A DNA stretch of 24,658 bases from Roseiarcus sp035656495 (GTDB taxonomy: Bacteria; Pseudomonadota; Alphaproteobacteria; Rhizobiales; Beijerinckiaceae), in the NCBI GenBank assembly GCA_035656495.1, contig DASRSL010000016.1:1-24658 (forward strand), written 5' to 3'. Positions 15,087-22,647 of the stretch are shown in pieces. The translations under genes and the position numbers were made by a program. Positions within the stretch are counted from its first letter, which is position 1. The number at the start of each line of letters is the position of its first letter. The notes beneath the pieces were generated by a model. It had not been told where the DNA came from. It did no database searches and worked only from the letters and a program-made list of their open reading frames with translations.

Positions 15087-16205
15087 TTATCGAAGTGCTG
15101 CATTCGGGTTCATGAAATTGAGCGGCCTCGCGCCCGGCTCGCAATAGAGTCCGCGTTCGGTCGGCATCCACCACACTTCGTCCGGGCGAAACGCGTCGAT
15201 CAGCCTCCAGTCGAACGCGCAATGCCGGTAGTGCAGCCAGACCACGCGTCCGGCGTGCTGCGACAGCATCGGCGGGAAATCCGCGTTCGTGAACGAGTCG
15301 CCGAGGATCAGGATCGTCGGTCCCGGCTCGCCCGTGGCGAGGACGAGATCGGGCGTCGCCCCGTCCGACAGGAATTCCGGCTTCGCCTTTTCGGGCAGCC
15401 TCTGCTTTTCGACGCGCTCCGTCGCGCCGTCCTCGACGCCGAGCATGCGGGCGAGGTCGCCGCCCTTGCGGATCGTCGCGGGGGCCAGGGTCGCCGCGGG
15501 GGCGAGCCGCCAATCGGGGTGGTGGTCGGCTTCGACAATGGCGTTGAAGGCCGCCAAGGCGCCGCGATCGGTCCAATGCGTGTCGTGCATCAAATAGACG
15601 TTTCCCCCGGATCGGGCGGCGATCAGCGCCGGCCTGAGATCGAGCGCCTTGACGCCGCGATCGGCGAGGTCCTTGAGGAGCAGGTCGTATTCGGTGGTCT
15701 TTCCCCGGTTCTGGGCCCAGAACGGAAGATCGTCCTGGTAGACGGTCGTCGAATTCGGCGGCATGGCGACCAGGAGCTTGACGCCCCGGCGCTCGAGCTC
15801 GCTGTTCATTTGCGCAAGCAGGTCGGCGACGTCGGACACCTTCTGATCGCGCAGAACGAGTCCGGCGCTTTGCCGGACCATTTCGTCGCCGAGATAGAAC
15901 ATCCGCCCGTCCCGGCCGATCAGCACCGGGCCGCCGCCGGAGCCGAGCGCCGGCCTCATCAGGTCCCGATGGGCGCGGATCAAAAAGCGGCGCAGGCCGA
16001 AGCGGTCCTTGAGATAGGCGTCGATCCCGCCGGGCAGAGTGAGCGCCGCCGCGATGCTCGCGGGCGGCTCGGGCGGCGGAGCGGGCCGCCGGCCTTCCTT
16101 CAGCACCGAAGCCTCGCCCTCGGGCAGGACGAGGCCGACGACGAGCGGGGTCGCGAGCAGCACGAAAGCGGCCAGGGCGAACAATCGACGATGGCGGGAG
16201 AGCAT
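15087..16205 (-). CDS. AlgJ/AlgX-like SGNH O-acetyltransferase, paralogue A
   Basis: The first of three tandem paralogues, 372 residues from ATG 16205. After the anchor MLSRHRRLFALAAFVLLATP comes a periplasmic domain with IGRDGRMFYLGDE (97-108), TTVYQDDLPFWAQ (153-165), the catalytic Asp208-His210 pair in MHDTHWTDRGA and the nucleophile Ser304 in LILGDSFTNADF, followed by DEVWWMPTERGLYC. The family includes AlgJ, AlgX and related acetyltransferases for alginate, cellulose and other polymers. A GTG at 16211 is an alternative start two residues earlier. It begins within 10 nt of the algI stop, so the two are surely co-transcribed, and as the algI-adjacent copy it is the best candidate for the canonical AlgI partner. 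Confidence 0.88.
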   Translation of the reverse strand: MLSRHRRLFALAAFVLLATPLVVGLVLPEGEASVLKEGRRPAPPPEPPASIAAALTLPGGIDAYLKDRFGLRRFLIRAHRDLMRPALGSGGGPVLIGRDGRMFYLGDEMVRQSAGLVLRDQKVSDVADLLAQMNSELERRGVKLLVAMPPNSTTVYQDDLPFWAQNRGKTTEYDLLLKDLADRGVKALDLRPALIAARSGGNVYLMHDTHWTDRGALAAFNAIVEADHHPDWRLAPAATLAPATIRKGGDLARMLGVEDGATERVEKQRLPEKAKPEFLSDGATPDLVLATGEPGPTILILGDSFTNADFPPMLSQHAGRVVWLHYRHCAFDWRLIDAFRPDEVWWMPTERGLYCEPGARPLNFMNPNAALR

Positions 16206-16213
16206 CGCCACGT

Positions 16214-17617
16214 TCAGAACTTGAAATAGAGGAACGGGCTATAGGCGCCCGAGGCGACGGTGATCATCGAGAAGACGAGCAGCGCGAAAGTCCACCCCGT
16301 ATCGGCTGCGGCGCGCAGGACGAGCGGCGCGGAGAGGCGCGGCGCCCAGCGCGGCAGGACCGCCAGCGCGCATCCGATGATCAGCGTCACGATCGCCCGT
16401 TCGCCCAATGCGTCGTGCATGTCGAAGCTGACGTCGCCGACGCCGTTCAGGCCGACGAGGCTCGCGTAATAGTCGAGCGCGGTCGAAAGGTCTGCGGCGC
16501 GGAAGAGCACCCATCCGCCCATCACCGCGAGGAGCGCATAGAGCCAGCGCGTCCACGCCGGAACGCGGGCGAGCCGCCGCTTCAGACCGAGACGCTCGAC
16601 GACGAGGAACGCGCCGTGCCAGAAGCCCCACAGGACGAAGGTCCAGTTCGCCCCGTGCCACACGCCGCACAGCACGAACACGGTGACGAGGTTGCGGTAG
16701 GTCTGAAGGTTCGTGCCGCGATTGCCGCCGAGCGGGATATAGAGATAGTCGCGCAGCCACGACGACAGCGACATGTGCCAGCGCCGCCAGAACTCGGTGA
16801 TCGAGAGCGACGTGTAGGGCAGGAGGAAATTGCGCGGGAAGGTGAAGCCGAGCACGATTCCGAGCCCGATCGCCATGTTCGAATAGCCGGCGAAATCGAA
16901 ATAGATCTGGACCGAATAGGCAAGGAGCCCGATCCAGGCCTCGGGCATGGTCCGATGAGGCGCGTGATCGAAGGCCACCTGCGCGAGCGGCGCGACCACG
17001 TCGGCGATCAGCACCTTCTGCGCAAGCCCGATGATGAAGATGCGCGCGCCGACCGAGGCGCGCCCGAGCGTCTGGCGGCGCTTGTCGAGCTGGCGCGCCA
17101 CCGTCTTGTAGCGGACGATCGGGCCGGCGACGAGCTGGGGAAAGAGCGAGATGTAGAGCGCCACGTCGACCGGATCGCGGTTCGCGCGAAATCGCCGGCG
17201 ATAGACGTCGATGATGTAGGACAGGCAGTGGAAGGTGAAGAAGGAGATTCCAAGCGGCAGCTCGATGTTGGTCCGGCCGAGGTCCCCGCCGAGCGGCTCG
17301 AGGAGCGCGGCGACATTGGCGGTGACGAAGTTCGCGTATTTGAAGACGCCGAGCACCAGAAGATTGCCGGCCACGGCCAGAGCGAGCGCCCACTTGCGCC
17401 TCACGCCCGCGTTGCGGTCGATGGCGATCGCCGCGACATAGTTGAAGGCGATGGCGAAGAGGAGGAGGGGCAGGAAGCGCGGCTCGCCCCAGGCGTAGAA
17501 GACGAGCGAGAAGACGAGCGTGACGACGTTCTTGCCGACGACGGTCGGGGTCAGCACGTAGCAAAAGATGAAGATCGGCAGGAAATAGAAAAGGAACGTG
17601 ACCGAGGAAAACACCAT
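16214..17617 (-). CDS. algI: MBOAT-family O-acetyltransferase (AlgI-like)
   Basis: This 467-residue polytopic inner-membrane protein belongs to the MBOAT family and matches AlgI, which moves acetyl groups from a cytoplasmic donor across the membrane for polysaccharide O-acetylation. Hydrophobic segments run throughout (for example 8-22, 32-44, 77-93, 121-135, 310-320 and the C-terminus). Family motifs are PLGISFFTFHCLSYIIDVYR (121-140), SLFPQLVAGPIVRY (157-170), YFDFAGYSNMAIGLG (239-253), FWRRWHMSLSSWLRDYLYIP (276-295, His281) and CGVWHGANWTFVLWGFWHG (317-335) with the catalytic His321. ATG 17617 has AAGGG about 11 nt upstream. It heads a minus-strand run of algI, three algJ-like genes and cobU. 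No algF, algK, alg8 or cellulose genes are in view, so alginate itself is not implied. Confidence 0.93.
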   Translation of the reverse strand: MVFSSVTFLFYFLPIFIFCYVLTPTVVGKNVVTLVFSLVFYAWGEPRFLPLLLFAIAFNYVAAIAIDRNAGVRRKWALALAVAGNLLVLGVFKYANFVTANVAALLEPLGGDLGRTNIELPLGISFFTFHCLSYIIDVYRRRFRANRDPVDVALYISLFPQLVAGPIVRYKTVARQLDKRRQTLGRASVGARIFIIGLAQKVLIADVVAPLAQVAFDHAPHRTMPEAWIGLLAYSVQIYFDFAGYSNMAIGLGIVLGFTFPRNFLLPYTSLSITEFWRRWHMSLSSWLRDYLYIPLGGNRGTNLQTYRNLVTVFVLCGVWHGANWTFVLWGFWHGAFLVVERLGLKRRLARVPAWTRWLYALLAVMGGWVLFRAADLSTALDYYASLVGLNGVGDVSFDMHDALGERAIVTLIIGCALAVLPRWAPRLSAPLVLRAAADTGWTFALLVFSMITVASGAYSPFLYFKF

Positions 17618-17641
17618 GCGTGAATCGCCCTTCCCCTGACT

Positions 17642-17753
17642 CCCCTCTCCCCGCTCGCGGGGAGAGGGCCGGGGTGAGGGGCGAGGCGATCAGCCGCCGA
17701 AGCTCCCCGCCGAGCCCCTCATCCTAACCTTCTCCCCGCAAGCGGGAAGAAGG
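17642..17753. repeat. Double palindromic repeat (BIME-like), copy 2
   Basis: CCCTCTCCCCGC/GCGGGGAGAGGG forms a perfect 12-bp stem (17643-17668), and CCTTCTCCCCGC/GCGGGAAGAAGG (17728-17753) a slightly imperfect second stem. Linker sequences GGGGTGAGGGG and CCCCTCATCC also pair. It is the same element as at 13749-13865 but inverted. It lies 25 bp upstream of the algI start, within the 270-bp gap to the P450 gene, so the algI promoter must lie near or beyond it. No other feature is evident in that gap. Confidence 0.82.
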
Positions 17754-17886
17754 AACGCCCCGCGCGCGGAGAGGCGAAGAGAAGGGACGACTCGCCCCGC
17801 TCGCCCGGCCTAGACGCCTATACCTTCCCCGCCGCCGGCCGCAAAGAATCCATTTGCATGGCGAAAATGGGGAGGAGCCGCGCAAA

Positions 17887-19122
17887 TCACCGCCAAGCCG
17901 CCCTCAGCGCCCCGAGGCCGTGAAAGTGGTAGGCGTCGCGGTATCGCGGCGTTTCCGCGAATCTGAGTCCCGGCAGGCGGGCGAACAGGATCGGAAGAGC
18001 GGTCGCCATCTCGAGCCGCGCCAGCGGCGCGCCGACGCAGAAATGGACGCCGGCGCCGAAGGCGACGTGAGGATTGGGGTCGCGCGCGGCGTCGAAGGCG
18101 TCGGGGCGGGGAAAGCGGGCCGGATCGCGGTTCGCGGCGCCGAGCAGGAGCCCGATCTTCTCGCCCTTCCGCAAGCCGACGCCGGCGAATTCCACGTCCT
18201 CGAGCGCATAGCGCGTGAAGAGATGCAGCGGCGCGTCGAGCCGCAGAAGCTCCTCGACGGTTCTCCCGGTCGCCTTTCCGTCGGCGAAAGCCTCGCGCGG
18301 GTCGATGGAATGCTCCAGCATCGTCTTCACGCCGTTGCCGATTCCGTGCACCGTCGCCTCGTGGCCGGCGTTGAGAAGCAGGATGCACGTCGTGACGAGC
18401 TCGTCCTCGCTGAGCATGCCGCCCTCGCTTTCCGCGACGAGAAGCTGGCTGATGAGGTCGTCGCGGAGGTCGGCGCGCCGCGCCCGGGCGTAGCCGCGGA
18501 TGAACTCGGCGAATTCGGCCGAGGCCTCCGCGGCGCTCTCCTCGACCGCGCGGGTCACGCCGAACTGGTACATCGCCACCATCCGATGCGACCAGTCGAG
18601 CATTTTGGGCGCAAGCTCGCGCGGAATGCCGATGAGGTCGGCGATGACGGCGAGGGGAATGGGCGTGGCGAACGCCTCGATGAGGTCGGCCGACCCTCGG
18701 CTCTCGAAGGAGTCGATCCGCTCGTGCGCCAGCGCGGCGATGCCGGGGGCGAGCCTCTCGACCTGGCGGGAGACGAAGGCGCGATTGACGAGGTTCCTGA
18801 GCCTCGTGTGCTCGGGCGGCTCCATTTCGAGGATCGAATGCTTTTCGAGCGCGTCGAACGGAGCGAGATGCGGTTTCGGCGCCGGCCAGCCGAGCTCCTC
18901 CCTGCTCGTCACATGCAGGATCTGCCGGCCGAAGCGTTTGTCGCGCAACAGGGCGGAAACGTCCGCGTGGGCGGCAAAGCACCTGAAGCCGTAATCCTCC
19001 CAGAAGAAGGCGGGCGCCGTAGCGCGGATCGCGGCGTAGGCGGGGTAAGGGTCGTTGAAGAAAGCCGGGTCCCGCGGATCGAGGCGCATGCGGCGGCGCA
19101 TTTCATCGATGGTCGGATTCAT
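17887..19122 (-). CDS. Cytochrome P450
   Basis: This soluble bacterial P450 has 411 residues. The heme-binding loop FGAGVHFCVGAPLARLE (355-371) places the axial thiolate at Cys362. The K-helix ExxR is EELLR (Glu291-Arg294), and the C-helix region EPPEHTRLRNLVNRAF (101-116) is typical of CYP families related to CYP107/CYP153-like soluble enzymes. The I-helix reads LLNAGHEATVHGIGNG, where the usual acid-alcohol pair E-T is E-A followed by Thr257. No ferredoxin or reductase gene is adjacent, so electrons must come from elsewhere. ATG 19122 is chosen because the longer frame runs into a palindromic repeat. It does not seem to be in an operon; substrate cannot be inferred. Confidence 0.94.
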   Translation of the reverse strand: MNPTIDEMRRRMRLDPRDPAFFNDPYPAYAAIRATAPAFFWEDYGFRCFAAHADVSALLRDKRFGRQILHVTSREELGWPAPKPHLAPFDALEKHSILEMEPPEHTRLRNLVNRAFVSRQVERLAPGIAALAHERIDSFESRGSADLIEAFATPIPLAVIADLIGIPRELAPKMLDWSHRMVAMYQFGVTRAVEESAAEASAEFAEFIRGYARARRADLRDDLISQLLVAESEGGMLSEDELVTTCILLLNAGHEATVHGIGNGVKTMLEHSIDPREAFADGKATGRTVEELLRLDAPLHLFTRYALEDVEFAGVGLRKGEKIGLLLGAANRDPARFPRPDAFDAARDPNPHVAFGAGVHFCVGAPLARLEMATALPILFARLPGLRFAETPRYRDAYHFHGLGALRAAWR

Positions 19123-19161
19123 GGGCGTGCAGACTTTCTCGGACAGCCAGGCAGACGAATT

Positions 19162-19230
19162 CACCACGAAGTTCACCAAGACTCACGAAGAAGGAGCCGT
19201 TCTTCGTGCAGCTTTGTGCGCTTTGTGGTG
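19162..19230. repeat. Palindromic repeat between thpR and P450 genes
   Basis: CACCACGAAG (19162-19171) is mirrored by CTTTGTGGTG (19221-19230) with one mismatch, and an inner perfect 9-bp pair CACGAAGAA (19184-19192) and TTCTTCGTG (19200-19208) closes a 7-nt loop. The sequence is of the CACCACGAAG-CACGAAG type seen as dispersed extragenic palindromes in many bacteria. It occupies about half of the 155-bp gap between thpR and the P450 gene and may separate their transcripts. Confidence 0.65.
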
Positions 19231-19277
19231 CAAAATGAGGCTCGTCATCGGCTGTCGGCGTGACCAGTCGAACCTGC

Positions 19278-19811
19278 TCAGCCGAGCGGATAAGCCGCCT
19301 CGACGACATAGGGGCCGCCGCCCGAGCCCTCGCGCGCCGAGAAGAGGACGAACCGTTCGGCCGTGAAGGCTTCCACCGCGAGCGCGCCGCGCGAAGCGAG
19401 ATAGTCGGCGACCGCGCGGGGGCCGACGCCGTGCAGGCGCGCCAGCGTCACATGCGGCATGAACTTGCGCGTCTCGGGCGGAAGGCCGACGCGCCTCATA
19501 CGGCGCTCCTGCTCGGCCTGCAGCTCCATCAGCGCCGGCTCCGCCTTGATGCGCGCGACGAGCTGGCGCGGCCTGTCGCCGCCGAACCAGCCGAGCCCCT
19601 CGAAGCGGACCGTCGTCGGGGGGCGGCGGATCCCGTCGAGCGTCTCGGCGATCTCGTGCGCCATGCGCGCGTCGACGTCGCCGACGAAGCGCAAGGTGAC
19701 GTGATAGTCCTCCGGCTCGAGCCAGCGCGCGCCGATCACGCCGCCGCGCGCGAGCGCGATCTGGCCGACGACGGCCTCGGGCAACTCCAGTCCGGTGAAG
19801 AGACGAGGCAT
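19278..19811 (-). CDS. thpR: RNA 2',3'-cyclic phosphodiesterase (ThpR/LigT)
   Basis: A 177-residue member of the 2H phosphoesterase superfamily that hydrolyses RNA 2',3'-cyclic phosphate ends to 2'-phosphates. Both signature tetrads are present: HVTLRF with His37 and HVTLARL with His120, at the spacing expected for the two-lobed fold. The N-terminus MPRLFTGLELPEAV and the C-terminal FVLFSAREGSGGGPYVVEAAYPL are also typical. Length is normal. It is cytosolic, of uncertain cellular role (tRNA or RNA end metabolism). It lies upstream of the P450 gene on the same strand but is separated from it by a palindromic repeat. Confidence 0.94.
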   Translation of the reverse strand: MPRLFTGLELPEAVVGQIALARGGVIGARWLEPEDYHVTLRFVGDVDARMAHEIAETLDGIRRPPTTVRFEGLGWFGGDRPRQLVARIKAEPALMELQAEQERRMRRVGLPPETRKFMPHVTLARLHGVGPRAVADYLASRGALAVEAFTAERFVLFSAREGSGGGPYVVEAAYPLG

Positions 19812-19956
19812 CGCGTCGCTTCTCGTTCAAATCCGAGCCAAGATAGCCGCCCCGTCAGCCGCGCGCCATCTTTGCGGAGCGGGCCATGACGCAAGTGGTC
19901 CAAGCTTGCAACAGGATGAATACAGGCTACTGATGCACCGACGAAAGGACCTCCCG

Positions 19957-20721
19957 ATGTCCGACGCACACGAGAGCCGGGTCGCCGCGCAGTTCGGGCC
20001 GCGCGCCAAAGCCTATGTGGACAGCGCCGTCCACGCGCGAGGGCCCGATCTCGACGCGTTGGAGGCGATCGTCGTCGCAACCCATCCTGCCCGAGCCCTC
20101 GATCTCGGCGCTGGCGGAGGGCACGTTTCCTATCTGCTGGCGCGCCATGCGCGATCCGTGGTCGCCGTGGATTTGTCGGCCGAAATGCTCGCCGCGGTCC
20201 GCGCCGCCGCGAGCGAGCGCCGGCTTTCCAACATCGAGACCGCGGAAGCGCCGGCGGAAAGCCTGCCCTTTGACGACGGCGCCTTCGACTTCGTCGCTTC
20301 CCGCTATTCCGCCCATCACTGGCGAGACTTCGACGCCGGCCTGCGGGAGGCGCGCCGAGTCGCAAAGCAAGGCGCCGGCGCGACGTTCATCGACGCCTAT
20401 GCGCCGGGGCTCGCTCTGCTCGATACGCACCTGCAGGCGGTCGAACTCTTGCGGGACACCTCGCATGTTCGCGACTACACGGCGGCGGAATGGATCACCG
20501 CGCTTGCGGCGGCGGGCTTCGCCCTGAAGGGCGTTCAGACCTTTCGCATCCGCATGGATTATCCGGTCTGGATCGCGCGCATGCGCACGCCGGCCGAGAA
20601 CGCCCGCGCGATCCGAATTCTCCAGGAGACGGCCGCCGCCGAAACGCGATCCCATTTCGAGATCGAGCCCGACGGATCGTTCATGCTCGACGTGTTGGTG
20701 ATCGAGGCGAGAGCGGAATGA
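19957..20721 (+). CDS. Class I SAM-dependent methyltransferase
   Basis: This 254-residue cytosolic protein has a Rossmann-like SAM-binding domain of the Methyltransf_11 (UbiE-like) type. Motif I is ARALDLGAGGGHVSYLLA (46-62), the acidic residue after strand 2 is in VVAVDLSAEM (Asp72), and motif II/III follow as LPFDDGAFDFVASRYSAHHW and EARRVAKQGAGATFID. ATG 19957 is favoured over the longer frame because AAAGGA lies 7 nt upstream and homologues begin near SRVAAQFGPRAKAYV. Substrate cannot be assigned; the fold is shared by quinone, lipid and small-molecule methyltransferases. It is divergent from thpR with about 145 nt between them, which may hold both promoters. Confidence 0.88.
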   Translation: MSDAHESRVAAQFGPRAKAYVDSAVHARGPDLDALEAIVVATHPARALDLGAGGGHVSYLLARHARSVVAVDLSAEMLAAVRAAASERRLSNIETAEAPAESLPFDDGAFDFVASRYSAHHWRDFDAGLREARRVAKQGAGATFIDAYAPGLALLDTHLQAVELLRDTSHVRDYTAAEWITALAAAGFALKGVQTFRIRMDYPVWIARMRTPAENARAIRILQETAAAETRSHFEIEPDGSFMLDVLVIEARAE

Positions 20722-20815
20722 TTCCGCTCTGGCGGAACGAAGAGACGAGGCATCGCGACGCTCCTCGGTAACTGCCAAGGTGGACCCATGGGCGACGTGG
20801 ATGGTGCTCCGACCT

Positions 20816-20859
20816 CGTCCTGAGGCGGCCTTTGCCGGAGGCAAAGGGCTCGAAGGACG
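20816..20859. repeat. Extragenic palindrome abutting antitoxin-like gene
   Basis: CGTCC (20816-20820) pairs with GGACG (20855-20859), and a central CTTTGCC-GGA-GGCAAAG forms a perfect 7-bp stem with 3-nt loop (20830-20846). This CGTCCTGAGG...CTCGAAGGACG type repeat is common between genes in Hyphomicrobiales, from memory. It lies immediately beyond the last recognisable codon of the antitoxin-like gene on the minus strand. The rest of the 20722-20862 gap shows nothing else. Confidence 0.6.
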
Positions 20860-20862
20860 CTC

Positions 20863-21069
20863 GCTAGCTGCTGGCTCGAACTCCGAGACCGATTCGATCC
20901 AGCTCAACGCATCGTCTTCGCTGTCTGCGGCGAGGCGAGCGACCTGAGCGGCGACGCGCCGGCGGACAGACCGAAGACGCGAATCGGGCACGACGAGACG
21001 CAGCTCGCGGAGACCCCGTCTTCGCCGCCGCTCGCGCATCATCCTCATTCGTTCGGCCGGCGCGGGCAT
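20863..21069 (-). CDS. Orphan MazE-like antitoxin or DNA-binding protein, 3' end lost
   Basis: From ATG 21069 the frame reads MPAPAERMRMMRERRRRRGL, RELRLVVPDSRLRSVRRRVA and AQVARLAADSEDDALSWIES then VSEFE. This matches small antitoxin-type proteins of about 70-75 residues with a basic N-terminus, an LRELRLVVPD strand and a C-terminal acidic helix ending WIE.V.EF. GGGAGA lies 9 nt upstream of the start. No stop follows at the expected place: after about residue 69 the frame enters a palindromic repeat and stays open far into the antisense of the methyltransferase gene, so the given end is the end of recognisable homology, not a stop codon. No toxin gene adjoins it. Family call is tentative. 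Confidence 0.5.
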
Positions 21070-21097
21070 CTCCGATTTCTCCCTTCGCACCGGCAAC

Positions 21098-21109
21098 GTA
21101 ACGCGTTAC
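21098..21109. promoter_or_regulatory. Palindromic operator candidate
   Basis: GTAACGCGTTAC is a perfect 12-bp palindrome 29 nt upstream of the antitoxin-like start, within the likely promoter zone of that gene and about 50 bp before the 3' end of the ABC operon. Antitoxins commonly repress their own promoters by binding such palindromes. Assignment is from position and symmetry only. Confidence 0.45.
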
Positions 21110-21160
21110 AGCGCCGACGACAATGGATGCGTGCGCCGCGCCTCGCGTCGCGCGCTTCCC

Positions 21161-21937
21161 CTAGCCTCGCTCCTTCGAGATGAACTGCCGGAATCTCTCG
21201 GAGGTCGCGCCGGAGAACAGCGCCTCCGGCTCGCCCTCCGCCTCGACCCGCCCCTGGTGCAGAAACATCACCCGGGTCGACACGTCGCGGGCGAACCCCA
21301 TCTCGTGGGTGACGACCAGCATGGTGCGGCCCTCCTCGGCGAGGGCGCGCATCACGCGCAGCACCTCGCCGACGAGCTCAGGATCGAGCGACGAGGTCGG
21401 CTCGTCGAACAGCATCACCTTCGGCCGCATGGCCAGCGCCCGCGCGATCGCCGCGCGCTGCTGCTGGCCGCCCGAGAGATGCGCCGGGTAGGCGTTCCAC
21501 TTGTCGGCGATGCCGACCTTGGCGAGCAGCGCCTTCGCCTCCTCGACGCATTCGGCGCGCGGCCGCTTCTGCACATGCACCGGCGCCTCGATCAGGTTCT
21601 CGAGCACGGTCAGGTGCGACCACAGGTTGAAGCTCTGGAACACCATGCCGAGCTCGGAGCGGATGCGGTCGATCTGCCGGCGGTCGGCGGGCTCGGCGCG
21701 GCCGTCGCTGCGCCGGCGCATCCTGATGACTTCGCCCGCGACGGTCACGACGCCCTCGTCCGGCGTCTCGAGCAGGTTGATGCAGCGCAGGAAGGTGCTC
21801 TTGCCCGAGCCCGAGGAGCCGAGGATTGAGATCACGTCGCCGTCGTTGGCGGTGAGCGAAATGCCCTTGAGCACCTCGAGCGAGCCGAAGCGCTTACGCA
21901 TGTCCTTGACTTCGAGGGCGGGCGTCTCGGCGGGCAT
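21161..21937 (-). CDS. Polar amino-acid ABC transporter ATP-binding protein
   Basis: This 258-residue ATPase belongs to the HisP/GlnQ/OccP family that powers uptake of polar amino acids. It contains Walker A GSSGSGKST (40-48), the Q-loop MVFQSFNLW (98-106), the signature LSGGQQQR (154-161), Walker B VMLFDEPTSSLDPE (174-187) and the switch His211 in VVTHEMGFA. The insertion VAGEVIRMRRRSDGRAEPAD (66-85) is typical of the basic amino-acid/opine branch. GGGAGG lies 6 nt before ATG 21937. It is the last gene of a four-gene minus-strand operon, 14 nt after the upstream permease stop. Confidence 0.95.
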   Translation of the reverse strand: MPAETPALEVKDMRKRFGSLEVLKGISLTANDGDVISILGSSGSGKSTFLRCINLLETPDEGVVTVAGEVIRMRRRSDGRAEPADRRQIDRIRSELGMVFQSFNLWSHLTVLENLIEAPVHVQKRPRAECVEEAKALLAKVGIADKWNAYPAHLSGGQQQRAAIARALAMRPKVMLFDEPTSSLDPELVGEVLRVMRALAEEGRTMLVVTHEMGFARDVSTRVMFLHQGRVEAEGEPEALFSGATSERFRQFISKERG

Positions 21938-21951
21938 GGCTTGCCTCCCCT

Positions 21952-22644
21952 CTAGCTCGTCCGCGCGCGAAGGTGCGGCGAGAGGCGCCGCTCGAGCGCC
22001 AGGAAGGCTGCGCCGATCGCGTAGTTGACGACGAAATAGATCGCTCCCGCGAGGACCAGCGGCAGGTAGGTGACCAGCGTGTCGTTGCGGATCTTGAGCG
22101 CGACGCTCATGACGTCCCAGAGCGTGATGAGCGAGACGAGCGCAGTCGCCTTCACCATGGAAATCATCTCGGTCGAATAGGCGGGCAGCCCGTGGCGCAA
22201 TGCGATCGGAAAAATGATCCGGCGGAACAGGAGGAGCCCCGACATGCCGCAAGCCCGCGCCGCCTCGACCTGTCCGTGCGGCACGGCGATGAGCGCGCCG
22301 CGGAAGATCTCCGCCTGATATCCGGCGGTGCAGAGCCCGAGCGACAGCACGGCGCAGTCGAAGGCGTCGCGCAGGAAGGGCCAGAAGAGGCTGTGCCGAA
22401 CCGCCGGCAGGGACGCGAGGCCGTAGTAGACGATGAACAGCTGGATCAGAAGGGGCGTGCCGCGGAAGACCGCGACATAGGCGCGGGCGACCGCTTTCAG
22501 CGGCCTCGAGTCGCTGACCCGCATCCAGGTCACGCCCGCCGCGACCACCGCGCCCAGGATCACCGACGACAGCCAGACCTCGAGCGTCAGCGGGACGGCG
22601 GCGATGAGCCGCAGGAAGGTCGCGCCGATGAAGCCCCAGTCCAT
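21952..22644 (-). CDS. Amino-acid ABC transporter permease (HisM/OccM-like)
   Basis: A 230-residue inner-membrane permease of the His/Glu/Gln/Arg/opine family. It has about five membrane segments (for example residues 5-40, 55-80, 90-108, 190-215), the N-terminal VPLTLEVWLSSVILG, and the EAA-loop EAARACGMSGLLLFRRIIFPIA that contacts the ATPase. FRGTPLLIQLFIVYYGL is the family signature. It starts 3 nt after the stop of the other permease, showing tight operon packing. It forms a heterodimer with that permease. Length is normal. Confidence 0.93.
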   Translation of the reverse strand: MDWGFIGATFLRLIAAVPLTLEVWLSSVILGAVVAAGVTWMRVSDSRPLKAVARAYVAVFRGTPLLIQLFIVYYGLASLPAVRHSLFWPFLRDAFDCAVLSLGLCTAGYQAEIFRGALIAVPHGQVEAARACGMSGLLLFRRIIFPIALRHGLPAYSTEMISMVKATALVSLITLWDVMSVALKIRNDTLVTYLPLVLAGAIYFVVNYAIGAAFLALERRLSPHLRARTS

Positions 22645-22647
22645 CGC

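Noticed and set aside
12762..17623. Long plus-strand frames opposite the algI/algJ genes
   Set aside because: They are antisense shadows of high-GC coding sequence, rich in Arg, Asp and Gly, without motifs; the minus-strand proteins have full family signatures.
19927..20862. Extension of the antitoxin-like frame to a stop at 19927
   Set aside because: It translates a repeat and then the antisense of the methyltransferase gene, so it is not a real protein extension.
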